Under the pieces are notes generated by a model, which was not told the origin of the DNA, made no database searches, and saw only the letters and a program-made list of their open reading frames with translations. Below, in pieces: positions 50,317-61,545 of a DNA stretch of 64,000 nt. The DNA is from Oryzias latipes. Its lineage: Eukaryota > Chordata > Actinopteri > Beloniformes > Adrianichthyidae. How positions within the stretch are numbered: the first letter of the stretch is position 1; each line of letters opens with the position of its first letter. The DNA lies in contig NC_019868.2 of NCBI RefSeq assembly GCF_002234675.1, forward strand, positions 3,636,909 to 3,700,908, read 5' to 3'. Position numbers and translations under genes: made by a program.

Positions 50317-53300
50317 TCAACGGGAGCCACCAGGCGATGGAAAACGGTCTGGACGACGCCTGCGAAGATCCCGGATCAGGGAGTCATCCAGGATAAAGGA
50401 CCGAGGAACCCAGGCACGCTCTTCCGGGCCATACCCCACCCAGTCAACGAGGTACTGGAACCCTCGACCACGTCGACGAACATCCAGAAGACGTCGGACA
50501 GAGTAGGCGGGCCGGCCACCAACCAACCGGGCGGGAGGAGGGGGCTTGGAAGGAGGGACCAAGGCACTGGAACAGACCGGCTTGAGGTGTGAGACATGGA
50601 AAACGGGATGAACCTTCATGGAGGCAGGGAGCCGGAGCTTGACCGCAGACGGGTTGATGACAGCCAAAACCTCAAAGGGGCCCAAGTAACGGGGAGATAG
50701 CTTCCTTGAGTCAGTACGGAGTTGGATATTCTTGGAAGACAGCCACACCTTCTGACCAGGGCTATAGCAGGGAGCAGAAGACCTCCGGGCATCAGCCACG
50801 CGGCAGCTACGTTCCCGAGCACGCAGGAGTGCCCGATGAGCCAATCTCCACACTCGACGGCACCTGCGGATGTGCAGCTGGACAGATGGCACAGAAACCT
50901 CCTCCTCCTGGGCTGGAAACAGGGGTGGCTGAAACCCCAGAGAGCATTCAAATGGTGACAGACCTGTAGCAGAGCAGGTGAGGGAATTATGGGCATACTC
51001 AACCCAGTCCAAGTAATCGCTCCAGGAGGAGGGGTTTGCCTCAGTCACACACCGCAGGGCTGTCTCCAGATCCTGGTTGGCGCGTTCGGCCTGTCCGTTG
51101 GTCTGAGGGTGAAAACCTGAGGACAAACTGACGGTAGCACCGATGGACCGACAAAAAGTCTTCCAAACTTGGGACGTGAATTGAGGGCCTCTATCCGACA
51201 CAATGTCAGCAGGAAGCCCGTGAAGACGGAAAACGTGATGGACAAGGAGGTTGGCAGTGTCAGTAGCAGAGGGTAGTTTGGGAAGGGCCACATAATGGAC
51301 AGCTTTGGAGAAACGATCCACAATGGTAAGTATGGTGGTGTTACCTCGAGACAAGGGCAAACCGGTGACAAAATCCAAAGCTATATGAGACCAAGGGCGG
51401 CCAGGAACGGGTAGAGGACGGAGGAGACCAGCAGGGGGTTGATGCGAGGCCTTATTACGAGCACACGTTGGGCAGGCAGCAACATACTGCCGTACGTCCT
51501 TCTCCAAGGTCGGCCACCAGAATCTGCGTCTCAGCAGCGAGCAGGTGCGGGCCCCACCAGGATGACAGGTACGGCGAGAGGTGTGACCCCACTGGATGAC
51601 CTGTGAGCGAACAGAGTCTGGCACAAAAAGGCGATTAGCAGGGCCTGTACCTGGATCTGGTTGTTGTTGCTGGGCCTCTAAAACTTTGTCCTCGATCTCC
51701 CAAGAGACAGCAGCAAGTGTACATGATGAAGGAAGGATGGGTTGCGGCAGTGTTGGTGCATCTAAAGTAAACTGGCGAGACAAGGCATCAGGTTTCTGGT
51801 TCTTGGAACCTGGCCTGTAGGACAAAAGAAAGTTAAAACGAGTGAAAAACAAAGACCACCGCGCCTGACGGGGATTGAGTTGTTTTGCTGATTGTAGGTA
51901 GGAGAGGTTTTTATGGTCAGTCCAAATGATAAAGGGATTCTTGGTTCCTTCCAACCAGTGTCTCCAATGTTCCAAAGCTAGCTTAACAGCCAACAACTCT
52001 CGATCTCCCACATGGTAATTTCTCTCAGCTGGGGTCAGGCGTCGGGAGAAAAACGCGCAAGGGTGCAATTTTTGTGTGTCCATGGATCGTTGTGACAGAA
52101 CGGCTCCTACCCCAGTGTCAGATGCGTCTACCTCCACGATAAATTGCAGGGTTGGATCAGGATGACGAAGAACAGGAGCTGATGTGAACCTCTCTTTCAG
52201 CGTGGAGAAGGCCTTGGCTGCCTCCTCTGACCAGTGGAAAGAGACAGATGGAGAAGTTAATCTTGTCAGGGGAGCAGCTATCTGACTGTAATTTCGGATG
52301 AACCTGCGGTAGAAATTGGCGAACCCCAGGAAACGTTGTAGTTGTTTTACAGTGGTGGGGGTAGGCCAGTCTGCTACAGCTCGTATCTTTTCAGGGTCAG
52401 CTTTGACCTGCTTGTTCTCAAAGATGTAGCCGAGGAAGGATATGGAGGTGGTGTGGAACTGACACTTCTCAGCTTTCACGAATAACCGGTTTTCCAATAG
52501 TCTCTGTAGCACTTGTTGCACATGTTGGATGTGCTCTGTGACTGAGGGGGAGAAAATAAGGATGTCATCTAGATAGACAAACACAAACCGGTTCAAGAAA
52601 TCTCTTAGAACGTCATTTACAAGTGCTTGGAAAACTGCAGGGGCATTACAAAGACCAAAAGGCATAACCAGGTATTCAAATTGCCCTAGTGGAGTGTTGA
52701 AAGCTGTCTTCCATTCATCTCCCTCCTTCATCCTTACCAGATGGTAGGCATTTCGAAGGTCTAGTTTGGAGAAGATTGTGGCATCCTGGAGAGAGTTAAA
52801 AGCTGAATCAATGAGTGGCAGGGGATATTTGTTCTTCACAGTGATGTTGTTCAACCCCCGGAAATCGATGCAGGGACGGAGAGTACCCTCTTTCTTCGTG
52901 ACAAAGAAAAACCCAGCTGCTACTGGAGAAGAAGAGGGTCTGATGATTCCTGCAGCTAGAGAAGTTGTAATGTAGTTTTCCATGGTTTCCATTTGTGGCC
53001 TAGACAGGTTATACAGACGGCTGGTTGGTAGAGGGGCCCCTGGGAGCAGGTCGATAGCACAATCATAAGGACGGTGTGGTGGAAGGACAAGGGCACGATC
53101 CTTGCAGAAAACTTCCTTAAGGTCATGATAGACTTCTGGAATGGTGGACAGGTCAGGTGGGTCAGGTGGGGATGTAGTGGAGGGACCTGAAGGCACAGCA
53201 GAGAGAAGACAGGATGTGTGACATGTGTCACTCCAGTTCAGGATGGTCCCCGTCCTCCAGTCCACATGAGGATTGTGTGAGACCAACCAAGGATGTCCAA

Positions 53301-53631
53301 GGACCACTGGGTTTTCTGGAGAGGCAACAATGAGAAATTGGAGCTGTTCGTGGTGATTACCAGAGGTAATAAGCTTAATTGGGGCTGAGCGTTGAGTGAT
53401 CCGGTAAAGCTCCCGGCCATCTAAAGCTCGTGCAACAGTGGGTGAAGGGAGGTTCTCTAGAGGAAGACTGATCTGGGACGCCAAGGTCTGGTCAAGGAAG
53501 TTAGCCTCTGCTCCTGAGTCCACCAATGCCAGAACTGGATGGGACGACTGATTAATGCACAGCGTAGCCGAGAGCAGGGTCTTTGTGTGGGTGATGTTAG
53601 TGGAGGTAGTCGTGGTCGTCAATACCCCCAC
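50317..53631 (-). CDS. Gypsy Pol polyprotein with chromodomain, 1104 aa
   Basis: The frame is uninterrupted. Protease: VDSG near residue 37-40. RT: first Asp in SKLDLRNAY (291) and [10 protein letters not shown] (YLDD 353-356). RNase H: Asp 502 (VDASDTGVG), Glu 545, Asp 572 and Asp 615. Integrase: His-His near 683-690, CPTC at 720-723, then Asp 753, Asp 813 and Glu 849 (NGQAERANQ). A chromodomain closes the protein ([18 protein letters not shown], about 1055-1080); in chromoviruses it directs integration to marked chromatin. All catalytic residues I can check are present. The first codon is GTG, not ATG, and the frame is -1 relative to gag and open upstream, so a -1 frameshift is the likely expression route. 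Confidence 0.93.
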   Translation of the reverse strand: MGVLTTTTTSTNITHTKTLLSATLCINQSSHPVLALVDSGAEANFLDQTLASQISLPLENLPSPTVARALDGRELYRITQRSAPIKLITSGNHHEQLQFLIVASPENPVVLGHPWLVSHNPHVDWRTGTILNWSDTCHTSCLLSAVPSGPSTTSPPDPPDLSTIPEVYHDLKEVFCKDRALVLPPHRPYDCAIDLLPGAPLPTSRLYNLSRPQMETMENYITTSLAAGIIRPSSSPVAAGFFFVTKKEGTLRPCIDFRGLNNITVKNKYPLPLIDSAFNSLQDATIFSKLDLRNAYHLVRMKEGDEWKTAFNTPLGQFEYLVMPFGLCNAPAVFQALVNDVLRDFLNRFVFVYLDDILIFSPSVTEHIQHVQQVLQRLLENRLFVKAEKCQFHTTSISFLGYIFENKQVKADPEKIRAVADWPTPTTVKQLQRFLGFANFYRRFIRNYSQIAAPLTRLTSPSVSFHWSEEAAKAFSTLKERFTSAPVLRHPDPTLQFIVEVDASDTGVGAVLSQRSMDTQKLHPCAFFSRRLTPAERNYHVGDRELLAVKLALEHWRHWLEGTKNPFIIWTDHKNLSYLQSAKQLNPRQARWSLFFTRFNFLLSYRPGSKNQKPDALSRQFTLDAPTLPQPILPSSCTLAAVSWEIEDKVLEAQQQQPDPGTGPANRLFVPDSVRSQVIQWGHTSRRTCHPGGARTCSLLRRRFWWPTLEKDVRQYVAACPTCARNKASHQPPAGLLRPLPVPGRPWSHIALDFVTGLPLSRGNTTILTIVDRFSKAVHYVALPKLPSATDTANLLVHHVFRLHGLPADIVSDRGPQFTSQVWKTFCRSIGATVSLSSGFHPQTNGQAERANQDLETALRCVTEANPSSWSDYLDWVEYAHNSLTCSATGLSPFECSLGFQPPLFPAQEEEVSVPSVQLHIRRCRRVWRLAHRALLRARERSCRVADARRSSAPCYSPGQKVWLSSKNIQLRTDSRKLSPRYLGPFEVLAVINPSAVKLRLPASMKVHPVFHVSHLKPVCSSALVPPSKPPPPARLVGGRPAYSVRRLLDVRRRGRGFQYLVDWVGYGPEERAWVPRSFILDDSLIRDLRRRRPDRFPSPGGSR

Positions 53632-53633
53632 TG

Positions 53634-54608
53634 CTACTGACGACCACTGTCTTTTGGCCGGATCGGACAGGAAATGACAACATGTCCAGGAGTTCCACAG
53701 TACAGACAGGCCCCACTAGATATTCGTCGCTGGCGTTCCTCAGTGGAGAGGCGGGCTCGACCCAGTTGCATAGGTTCCTCAGGTGGAGGGCTTGCAGCAT
53801 GGAGCGGGTGAGAAGGTGGACATGAGGAGATTAATGAACGTGGACTAGGTCCCTGTTCCCTTGCTCGATCCCGCCGCCTGTTGTCCAGCCTGATTGTCAG
53901 GGAGATGAGGTCACCTAGGGTTGAGGGTGGATCTCTTGAGGCCAACTCATCTTTCAGCTGCCCGTTGAGACCATTTGTGAACAATGCCTGCAGTGCCTCG
54001 TCATTAAAGCCCACATCTGCAGCCACAGTCTGGAAATCCACAGAATACTCTGCAGCGCTCCGGGCTCCTTGTCTCATGGAGATCAACTGCCTTGTGGAAT
54101 CCCCTCCTCTCACTGGGTGGTCAAAAACACGTTTTAAGTTCTCTACAAAGTCAGAGTAGGACAGCTGCCCAAAGCCATGCCGGTCGAAAGAGGCTTCTGC
54201 CCACTGCAATGCCTTGCCATCCAGGAGACCAACAACATATGACACCTTTGCTTGGTCACTGGCGTAAGAGAGAGGCTTCTGTTCAAAAATTAAAGAACAC
54301 TGTAACAGAAAACCCCTGCACTTACCCAGGTCTCCGGAATATGGTTTGGGATCCGGGATGTGGGTCTCTCTCACAGCTGCGGGCGGGTTTCCTGGAAAAA
54401 CAGATTGAAGCGGAGCTGGTGTAGGTTGTGCTGCAGGGGCGGTGTGAGTGGACAAAGACTGAGTGAGTCGATCCAACTGAGCCAGAACTGCATTGAACTT
54501 GTGATCCAGGTTAAGGATCATCTGTTCATGGCGTAGAAAGTTCACATCAGAGTGAGGAAGGGGATGCTGAGCAGGGTCCTGGGAAGCAGACATGTCCGCT
54601 GGATCCAT
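53634..54608 (-). CDS. Gypsy Gag with CCHC zinc knuckle, 324 aa
   Basis: The start is ATG 54608 ([17 protein letters not shown]), just inside the 5' LTR; an upstream in-frame Met would lie within the LTR and is less likely. The central part ([20 protein letters not shown] and on) is the Ty3-type capsid. Near the C-terminus [15 protein letters not shown] is a C-x2-C-x4-H-x4-C zinc knuckle for RNA packaging. It stops with TAG at 53634-53636, three bases before the GTG that opens Pol. No internal breaks. Confidence 0.93.
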   Translation of the reverse strand: MDPADMSASQDPAQHPLPHSDVNFLRHEQMILNLDHKFNAVLAQLDRLTQSLSTHTAPAAQPTPAPLQSVFPGNPPAAVRETHIPDPKPYSGDLGKCRGFLLQCSLIFEQKPLSYASDQAKVSYVVGLLDGKALQWAEASFDRHGFGQLSYSDFVENLKRVFDHPVRGGDSTRQLISMRQGARSAAEYSVDFQTVAADVGFNDEALQALFTNGLNGQLKDELASRDPPSTLGDLISLTIRLDNRRRDRAREQGPSPRSLISSCPPSHPLHAASPPPEEPMQLGRARLSTEERQRRISSGACLYCGTPGHVVISCPIRPKDSGRQ

Positions 54609-54628
54609 ATTAAATGGCCAGATTATTC

Positions 54629-54896
54629 TGTTGGGAGAGGGGAGTGGATAACTGAATCCAAGTGCAGACACAAACTGATAGAAGTTAGGTTATTTAATTT
54701 GACTTGGCAGGCAGACTGATAGGCTGGCAGGCAGACTGGAAGGCAGGCAGGCAGGCAGACTGGAAGGCAGGCAGGCAGGCAGACTGGAAGGCAGGCAGGC
54801 AGGCAGACTGGAAGGCAGGCAGGCAGGCAGACTGGAAGGCAGGCAGGCAGGCAGACTGGAAGGCAGGCTGGAAGGCAGGCAGGCAGGCAGACTGGA

Positions 54897-54938
<42 letters not shown>

Positions 54939-55164
54939 ACTGGAAAGAGATGCAAAAGTTATTTTAGTTGCTCTTGAGTGTGAAGGATTGTTCAAAGCCA
55001 AGGACTTGTTACCACAGGGTGAACAATAATCTGGCGCTGGCTGGAGATCCTCCTCAGGAATAAATAGAGTCTGTGATGGCCTGCAGGTGGGGAGGTGCTG
55101 ATTGTAGAGATGAGCAGCAGGTGTTGGGCTCCAAGGAGGAGGCATGCTCAACAGAACCACAACA
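54629..55164 (-). repeat. Gypsy 5' LTR (536 bp) with expanded VNTR
   Basis: In element orientation this is the promoter LTR. It is 192 bp longer than its partner because the (GGCA)n block is replaced by about a dozen units of 'ggcaggcagactggaa' type (54706-54945). TATTTAT at about 55057-55063 on the minus strand could be its TATA box. A clear primer-binding site was not recognised next to it. Confidence 0.9.
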
Positions 55165-55169
55165 AAGGA

Positions 55170-56855
55170 ATTAAAACCAAACACAGCCATCATAAAATTA
55201 GTCTCTATGCAGATGACATATTACTGTTTTTAAGTAATATACATTCTGTAAATGAAACGGCAACAATTATTAATGAATTCTCTTCTATATCAGACTATTC
55301 CATTAATTGGAATAAATCTGTTTTATTACCACTGAACAGTAATGCGGAGCAAGGACTCACAATACCAGTCAAATCAGGCAATATAAAATATCTAGGTATT
55401 TATTTTTCCCCCAAAATTTCAGAACTGGTGCAGCTAAACTACACCCCATTACTGAAAAACATACAGGACGATCTAACACACTGGACCAAACTGCCTTTGT
55501 CCCTTATGGGCAAGGTAGCCACGGTAAAAATGAAAATCTTACCCAAAGTTAATTATCTCTTCTCAATGATTCCCACACAACCGCCATTAAAATGGTTCAA
55601 AACATTAGACTCATCCATATCAAGCTTTCTATGGAACAATAAACCTGCAAGAATTAGTCTAAAAACTTTAAAATCTGCAAAAAGCTGTGGAGGATTAGAA
55701 TTACCTAACTTCCACAATTACTTTCTTGCAAATAGATTACAATATATCTTAAAATGGTTAAAAAATAATCCAGAAACTAACTCATGGTTAGACTTGGAAC
55801 AGGCGTTATGTGGAAAGATCAACCTGTCAGATCTTCCATTTATTAGCCAAATAGTTAAAAAACAGGATTGTTTCAAAAGTATTAATATAAATGCCACTTT
55901 AACAGCCTGGTGGGAATTTCTCAAAATATCAAAATCATCAATTCAACCGTGCAAAATGACACCCATCTGGAACAACCCAGACATCCTCATAAACAAAAAA
56001 ATTATCCACTTCCCAGCTTGGCAAGCAGGGGGCATAAAACAACTAGAGCACATAATTATTGATAGAAGATTCATAACTCCCCAGGAACTTCAAGACAAAC
56101 ATGGAATATATAACTTCTTGGAATATCAGCAACTTAAATCAATTATTACTAAAAAGTTTAAATACAGATTCAACGATTTAAAGCTACCAGATGTAGTTAC
56201 CACTCTGATCAATTTCTCAATGAATAAAACTCTCTCCAAAATATACAAACTTTTATGTAATTTAGATAACAATATTTCACTTCCGACAACAAAATGGGAT
56301 GCGGATTTGAGCATCAGCACAGATGAAAGTTTTTGGTCAGAACTTTGTCTAAACACCTTTAAAATGACAAAAAGTCCAAATCTGCAGCTAATCCATTTCA
56401 AAACTCTTCACAGAATTTACTACACTGGACAGAGGATGTTCAAGATGGGTCTCAGTAACTCAGACATTTGTCAGCACTGTGACAGTAATCTACCCGACAA
56501 TTACATGCATGCACTATGGTTCTGCACGCCTGTCCAGGCTCTCTGGCGGCAGGTATGTGCCGATCTATCAGTCTGGCTTAAGGTTTCAATCACAGCTTCA
56601 CCGTCACTTTGTGTGCTTGGTGACATGAGTGCCATCGATGTAGAAGGAGGATTAGGCTCTATCATTTCCATAACTCTTTGCATTGCTAAAAAAACTATTT
56701 TAATAAATTGGAAAAGCAAAAAAAATATAAATATAAGTCAACACAGAAATCTGCTGCTTGATCATATCAGCTTGGAAAAAATGTCAGCCCAAAGTTCAAG
56801 TAACTTCGAAAGAATTCGGTCTCTCTGGTCTCCCATAGCTAACTCCGTGACTTAG
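55170..56855 (+). pseudogene. L1 ORF2 3' piece: RT palm to C-terminus
   Basis: It begins directly after the gypsy duplication in the same frame as 49961. ISLYADDILLFLSN carries the catalytic YADD, followed by the thumb (IKYLGIYFSPKISEL, GKVATVKMKILPKVNYLFS) and the C-terminal domain with a Cys/His cluster (DICQHCDSNLPDNYMHALWF). It ends SLWSPIANSVT-stop. The piece itself is open and well preserved. The apparent 5' extension of the frame to 55095 is LTR sequence. A second L1 copy matches at 60565-61240. Confidence 0.9.
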
Positions 56856-59371
56856 GGGGTGGGGGGGCCTGGTCGTCGCTGCTCTTTGCCCTTCTGCCGT
56901 GGGCCGGGGTGGGGGTCGGGGCCTCCGGTGCCTGGTGGGGGTTGTAGGGGGCTCCGTTGGTCGGGGGATCGGGTCCGGCGCCTGGGTGGGGCGGGCTGGG
57001 GCGCTGCGTGGTCCTTTGGGCTTGGGTGTGGGGGTGCGTGGTGGGGGGGTGGGGTGGTGGTCTGGCCTGGCTTGGGGGGGTGGTCCCTTTGCCTGTGCTG
57101 GGGGGGGTTGGCGGGGGGCGCTGCTCGGGGGGGGGGGGCCCAGCGGCGCTGGATGGGCTTCCCATCTACGCCTGGGGCTGGGATCGGCCCTTCCCTGGCT
57201 CTGGGGCGGGACGGGACAACCCTCTTGGGGCCCCCGGTCGCTCTGGGTGTCCTCCGCTTCGGCTGCGGGGTCTGGGGGGGGTGGGGGGGGGGGTCTTGTC
57301 GGCCCTGACCTGTGGGGGGGCATTTTGGGGGAGGGGGGGGGTCCACTATTGGTACGGGGCAGGGGGGGTTGACGGGTCGGGGTCTCCGCTGAGGCCATCG
57401 GCGGTTTCCCCGGCCGGTGGGCTGCCTCGGTCCCGTCGAGGCCTGACCAGAGCTCTTCTAGGGCCGGCGTTTGGGGGTGGGGGCCTGGGCTTGCTCCGGG
57501 GGGGGCCGGCGCTTTCTGGCTCCTCTCTCTCTGTGTGGGGGGGGTGGTGTTGGGCCTGGGGTGTCGGCGCCTCCGGGGGTGGGGCCCCTGGGCTGGGTGG
57601 GCCTGGCCCCCTTGCTGGGGGGGGGGGGGGGGGGGCGGGGGACAGCTGTTTGACCACCGGGGGACAGTCTATCAGCTGTCCCCAACTTACCCCCTTCCTC
57701 ATATAACCTCATAATAGGGTGAGGGGGTGGGGGGCTTAGCCTGCGATGAGCCTTGGGGGTGTTTACTAGGCAGTGGCCCCCCTCCTATGGTTGGCGTATG
57801 GAGTGGCCCCCCCCTCTTTCGGTTTTATTTGCACCTTAGACATGTAGGGCCCTTGGTAGGGGGGGTGCTTGGACATCACTGCCAGCAAGCAGCGGATGTC
57901 CTCCTAGCTCCCTACCCGCCAATTTTAACCACACCTTAGACATTTAGGGCCCCTTGGTGGGGAGGGTGAGGGGACGTCACTGTGAGTAATCAGGAGATGT
58001 CCCCTTAGTGCCCTACCCGCCAATTTTAACTGCACCCCCCTTAGTACACACACCCCTCCCCCCTCAATATATACATCCCAACATAAACACACACCCATGC
58101 ACACACACACCATCTCAAACACACATACACGCACACATATTTTGCAAGGAAAGTGGGACCTGGGTCCATCTGTCCCCTGCCTCTTCCCTGGTGGGGGGTG
58201 CGGGCCCCTTTGCAACGGCGGCTGTGTCCCCGGGGTGCCGGCTTCCTGGGCCCGGCGGTGCTCTCTCCGCGTGGTGGGGGAGTTCACATTACATCTGAGC
58301 CGGGGGTGTCTGGTCCCTGGGGGGTGGGTTCTGGTCCTTGCTCCTGAGTGCTGGGCCCCGCCAAATTTCCAACTGTGGCCGAGCCTGGTCGGGCCATATT
58401 TATAACACCCCTTGTGGGCCCTTTTTTTTTTCCCCGGGGTTCCCCCCTCCTGGGCGGGGGCGGCGGGCCCCCTGCCTCGCTCCTCCCTGGACCAACCGTG
58501 GGCCGGGCGGATGGCTGCCTGGAGTGCGGAGCGGGTCTCCCTTGGGGGGTCCTGGCTCGTACCTGGGGTTGGGGCGGGGGGATGCCCGGAACTCCTGGGT
58601 GGTGGTGGGGTGCTCGTTTGGGGCTGTGGGCGTCCTTCTCCGGTGGGGCTCTGCGTTGGGTTCTCCCGGCGCGGCGGGGGGGCTGCTCTCCTGGTTGGGC
58701 TGGGGCGGCGCTCTCTTTCCCTCCGTGCTTCCCTGGCCTCTGGCTCTGGGGGCCTTGCGGCGGCCCTGCTGGCCCTGGCCTGGGTGGCGGGCTTGGTCGC
58801 CCGGGCGGCGGTTGTTCCCTGCCGGTTCCCGTGTGGCGTTGGGGGGATTCCGGCTGCCGCTGCTGCTGCGGTGGGGGTCTTGGGGTGGGGATGGCTGGGC
58901 ACTCTCCCTCCTTCTTTTCACGTTCCACCATCCATTTTAGAAGAACATAAAACCTCACCTGAGCACTGGTGTTAGCTCACCTTTGCACTAATAGCTTGCA
59001 TGACTGAATGACTGAAATATTTTACACTAGTTGGTTTTAAGGCATAAGTATGCGTGTGTGAACACTATCTGTTTTGTGTACATGTCGACAGGTGGACATT
59101 TTTGCAGATAGCAGGTGTGTTTATAACATTTGAGTGTGTGTGTGGACGGGCCCCGCCCTTTTTGTACTGCATTTGAACCTTACCATAATGATTAACAACC
59201 AGTAAACTTGTTGCTGTATGCTGCTTCATGGTCTTATCCCCCTTCCCCTCCTATTATCACCCCCTACCCCCCCCTCTCTCTAGCTTCCCTCTCTCTTCTT
59301 CCCCTCTTTCCTTTTCCGTCCGGTCCAACACCAAAGATTTTCAGACATGATTGAAATTAATAAAGTTTGGC
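56856..59371 (+). other. L1 3' UTR, extremely G-rich
   Basis: From 56856 to about 57700 the sense strand is dominated by G-runs (up to about 19 G near 57620), followed by a CpG- and G/C-rich part to 58975 and a normal AT-balanced end. Long frames exist on both strands (up to 325 codons) only because the composition removes stops. The part from 58130 on matches the separate insertion at 6409-7800. AATAAA at 59359 precedes the tail. Confidence 0.88.
57831..58029 (+). repeat. 100-bp tandem duplication in L1 3' UTR
   Basis: 'caccttagacatgtagggcc' at about 57833 and 'caccttagacatttagggcc' at about 57930 each start a unit that ends 'ctacccgccaattttaac'. The units differ at scattered positions. Confidence 0.85.
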
Positions 59372-59373
59372 AG

Positions 59374-59409
<36 letters not shown>

Positions 59410-59419
59410 CACCGTTGTA

Positions 59420-60558
59420 TGGAGTCCTATACTGTTCATAACTAAATAGCCAGTGACATCAGAGTTCATGTGTTTTTTCTACTCTACCAACACTCTAATG
59501 CAACATCAGGCAGATCCTTTGAATTTCAGATAATTAAGCAATTCTGTGATAAGTTTAAAGTTCTTTTGGAAGCAGCTGTCTCTGCTTCCTTCCACACCAT
59601 GTTGAGCGATGGAGCAAAAAGGATCTCTGATGCAGATTTTTTTTAAATAAAAGTTTTCAATTGAACAGACTCAATTGTTACATTTTCAACCCCTGGATCA
59701 ACATCATTTTGTGAATTTAGTCTGAAAAAGCATATCAGGGTTGATGTTTTCAGACTTGGTTGAAGAGGCACAGCAGACTCACAGCTGATCTGTGCACACC
59801 CTCAGGACTCTGGGTGTGACACCATCTTGATCTGCAGCCTGGTTTTGGTTCAGACCCTCCTGCGAGGACGGCTGAAAGAAGACCAACAGAACCAGAGATT
59901 CTTCATTCAGTTGGAAAGTCAAGCTGTGTGAAAAATGTGAGGTGAAGGAGCAGGTGACCTATGCTTAGTGTGATGCAGCATCCAATGCAACACAATAAAG
60001 GCTGAGTTCTGCACATTATTTACAAATGTTACTCTCAGATGCAGTCACAGTGCCTCAGCAACAGGTACAGACATGTTTGGGTCAGTTTATTATTGAGCAC
60101 AGAGAGTAGCATATATATTTATTTATTTTTCTGTTTTCTTTCTATTTCCTTTAAGTTGCCTGTGGATTTCAGTGTCCAGGTTCTTCACATGTACAGTTCT
60201 TCCAGGTCCAAAGAATGTCTGAGGCTGGTCCTGGTTTCTATACTAAAGCTCACTCAAGGACCCAGACACCAGAGACAGAGGAAGAGGGGACTGTTTGTTT
60301 GTTTGTCTGTTGTACGTATCTTATTTTTTTGTTAAAATCTTTTGGATAAACATAACCCTTGTTAAAAAATAATTTAACTGAATGTTTATTTAAGTTTGTG
60401 TCGGCTTTACTTGGCAAAAACTCAAACATGTAATAAACAATAACCTAAACATGGCAAAACCCAGATTAAAACATAAAGGTGGCAAATCAGATGCCCTGAA
60501 AACCAAACACTTACACACAATACATAGAGATGAAAACAGCTGAGATGATTACAAACAC
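59420..60558. other. Anonymous DNA, no gene seen
   Basis: The first bases continue the host DNA interrupted at 48264 by the L1. No exon was recognised; short frames only. Confidence 0.4.
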
Positions 60559-60564
60559 GAACCT

Positions 60565-61241
60565 GGTCTTGGAGGCTTAGAATTGCCTAACTTCTACAAG
60601 TACTTTCTTGCAAGTAGATTACAATACATCTTAAAATGGCTAAAATATAATCCAGAAACCAACTCATGGTTAGACTTGGAACAGGCATTATGTGAAAAGA
60701 TCAACCTGTCAGATCTACCATTTATTAGCCAAACAGTTAAAAAACTGGATTGTTTCCAAAGTACTAATATAAACGCTACTTTAACAGCCTGGTGGGAATT
60801 TCTCAAAATAGCAAACTCGTCAATTCAACGGTGTAAAATGACACCCATCTGGAACAACCCGGACGTCCTCATCAACAAAAAAATGATCCACTTCCCAGCT
60901 TGGCAAGCAGGGGGCGTGACACTACTAGAGCAATTAACTATTGATAAAAGAGTCATAACTCCCCAGGAACTACAAGACAAACATGGAATAAATAACTTCT
61001 TGGAATATCAGCAACTAAAATCTATTATCACTAAAAAGTTTAAATACAAAGACAACGATTTAAAGCTACCAGAAGTAGCTACCTCTCTGATTAATTTTTC
61101 AATGAAAACAACTTTCTCCAAAATATACAAACTTATACTAGATAACTAGATACTTCCGATAACAAAATGGGATGCAAATTTGAGCATCAGCACGGATGAA
61201 AGCTTCTGGTCAGAAATTTGTCTAAATACCTTTAAACTGAA
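60565..61241 (+). pseudogene. L1 ORF2 C-terminal fragment
   Basis: LELPNFYKYFLASRLQYILK and the following 180 codons match 55690-56290 of the nearby L1 ORF2 with scattered substitutions. A stop (ILDN-stop near 61147) interrupts the frame, and similarity resumes (TKWDANLSISTDESFWSE) until about 61240. Both ends are truncated; no poly(A) or 3' UTR. Confidence 0.9.
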
Positions 61242-61242
61242 T

Positions 61243-61545
61243 CTCTTTCAGGGTCCTGGGGTGGGTTGATGGAGCCAACCAACTACTGTGGGATGAAGGT
61301 GGAGTACACCGTGAACAGGTCACCAGTCTGTTGCAGGGTCACCCAGTCTCACACTTACATACAATTGACAAACACCAATTAACCCATGAAGCCTTTTTTG
61401 TGACTGTGGGAGGAGCCAGAGAAAACCCACACATGCACAAGGAGAACATGCTAACTTCACATGGAAAGAAACAACCAGGATTCAAACCAGGGCCTTTTCA
61501 CTGTGAGGCAGGAGTGCCAACCACTACACCACACTGCAGCCTTAA
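61243..61545 (-). mobile_element. tRNA-derived SINE (DANA/mermaid-like)
   Basis: Read on the minus strand: a tRNA-like head with A-box (TGGTGTAGTGG) and B-box (GGTTTGAATCC), then 'gttagcatgttctccttgtg', 'gactgtgggaggagcc' (plus strand) and 'gacctgttcacggtgtactc'. The head-to-body order matches a SINE family common in fishes; naming is from memory. It abuts the L1 fragment. Confidence 0.7.

Larger units (their letters stand above)
49962..55164 (-). mobile_element. Young Ty3/gypsy chromovirus, full length
   Basis: LTRs lie at 49962-50305 and 54629-55164, each starting TGTTGGGAG and ending CACAACA. The 5-bp target duplication aagga is perfect (49957-49961 and 55165-55169). The element reads on the minus strand: gag (54608-53634), then pol with protease, RT, RNase H, integrase and chromodomain (53631-50317). 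Both ORFs are open. A purine run ('gttgaggggggggtac' on the minus strand) precedes the 3' LTR. The LTR arms outside the microsatellite look identical but for one base, so the insertion is recent. Confidence 0.95.
48278..59408 (+). mobile_element. L1 LINE with ORF1, deleted ORF2, nested gypsy
   Basis: A 13-bp target duplication aagcaccgttgta (48265-48277 and 59407-59419) brackets the element, which ends in a poly(A) of about 37. It has a 47-bp leader, ORF1 (48325-49005), ORF2 in two pieces (49527-49961 and 55170-56855) and a very GC-rich 2.5-kb 3' UTR with AATAAA at 59359-59364. Removing the gypsy (49962-55164) and one 5-bp repeat restores the reading frame. It is Swimmer/Tx1-like by general resemblance. 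Confidence 0.93.

Noticed and set aside
54608..54671. Upstream Met extending Gag by 21 codons
   Set aside because: The extension is LTR sequence; the Met at 54608 lies at the usual place just inside the LTR.
55095..55169. N-terminal extension of the L1 ORF2 3' piece
   Set aside because: It is gypsy LTR sequence and the target duplication, not L1.
54623..55193. Frames reading repeated CLPACLPAC or GRQADWKA
   Set aside because: They are translations of the (GGCA)n-type repeat inside the LTR.
56796..58975. Frames of 100-325 codons on both strands in the L1 3' UTR
   Set aside because: The composition is GC-extreme and stop-poor; there is no conserved domain, and they follow the L1 ORF2 stop.
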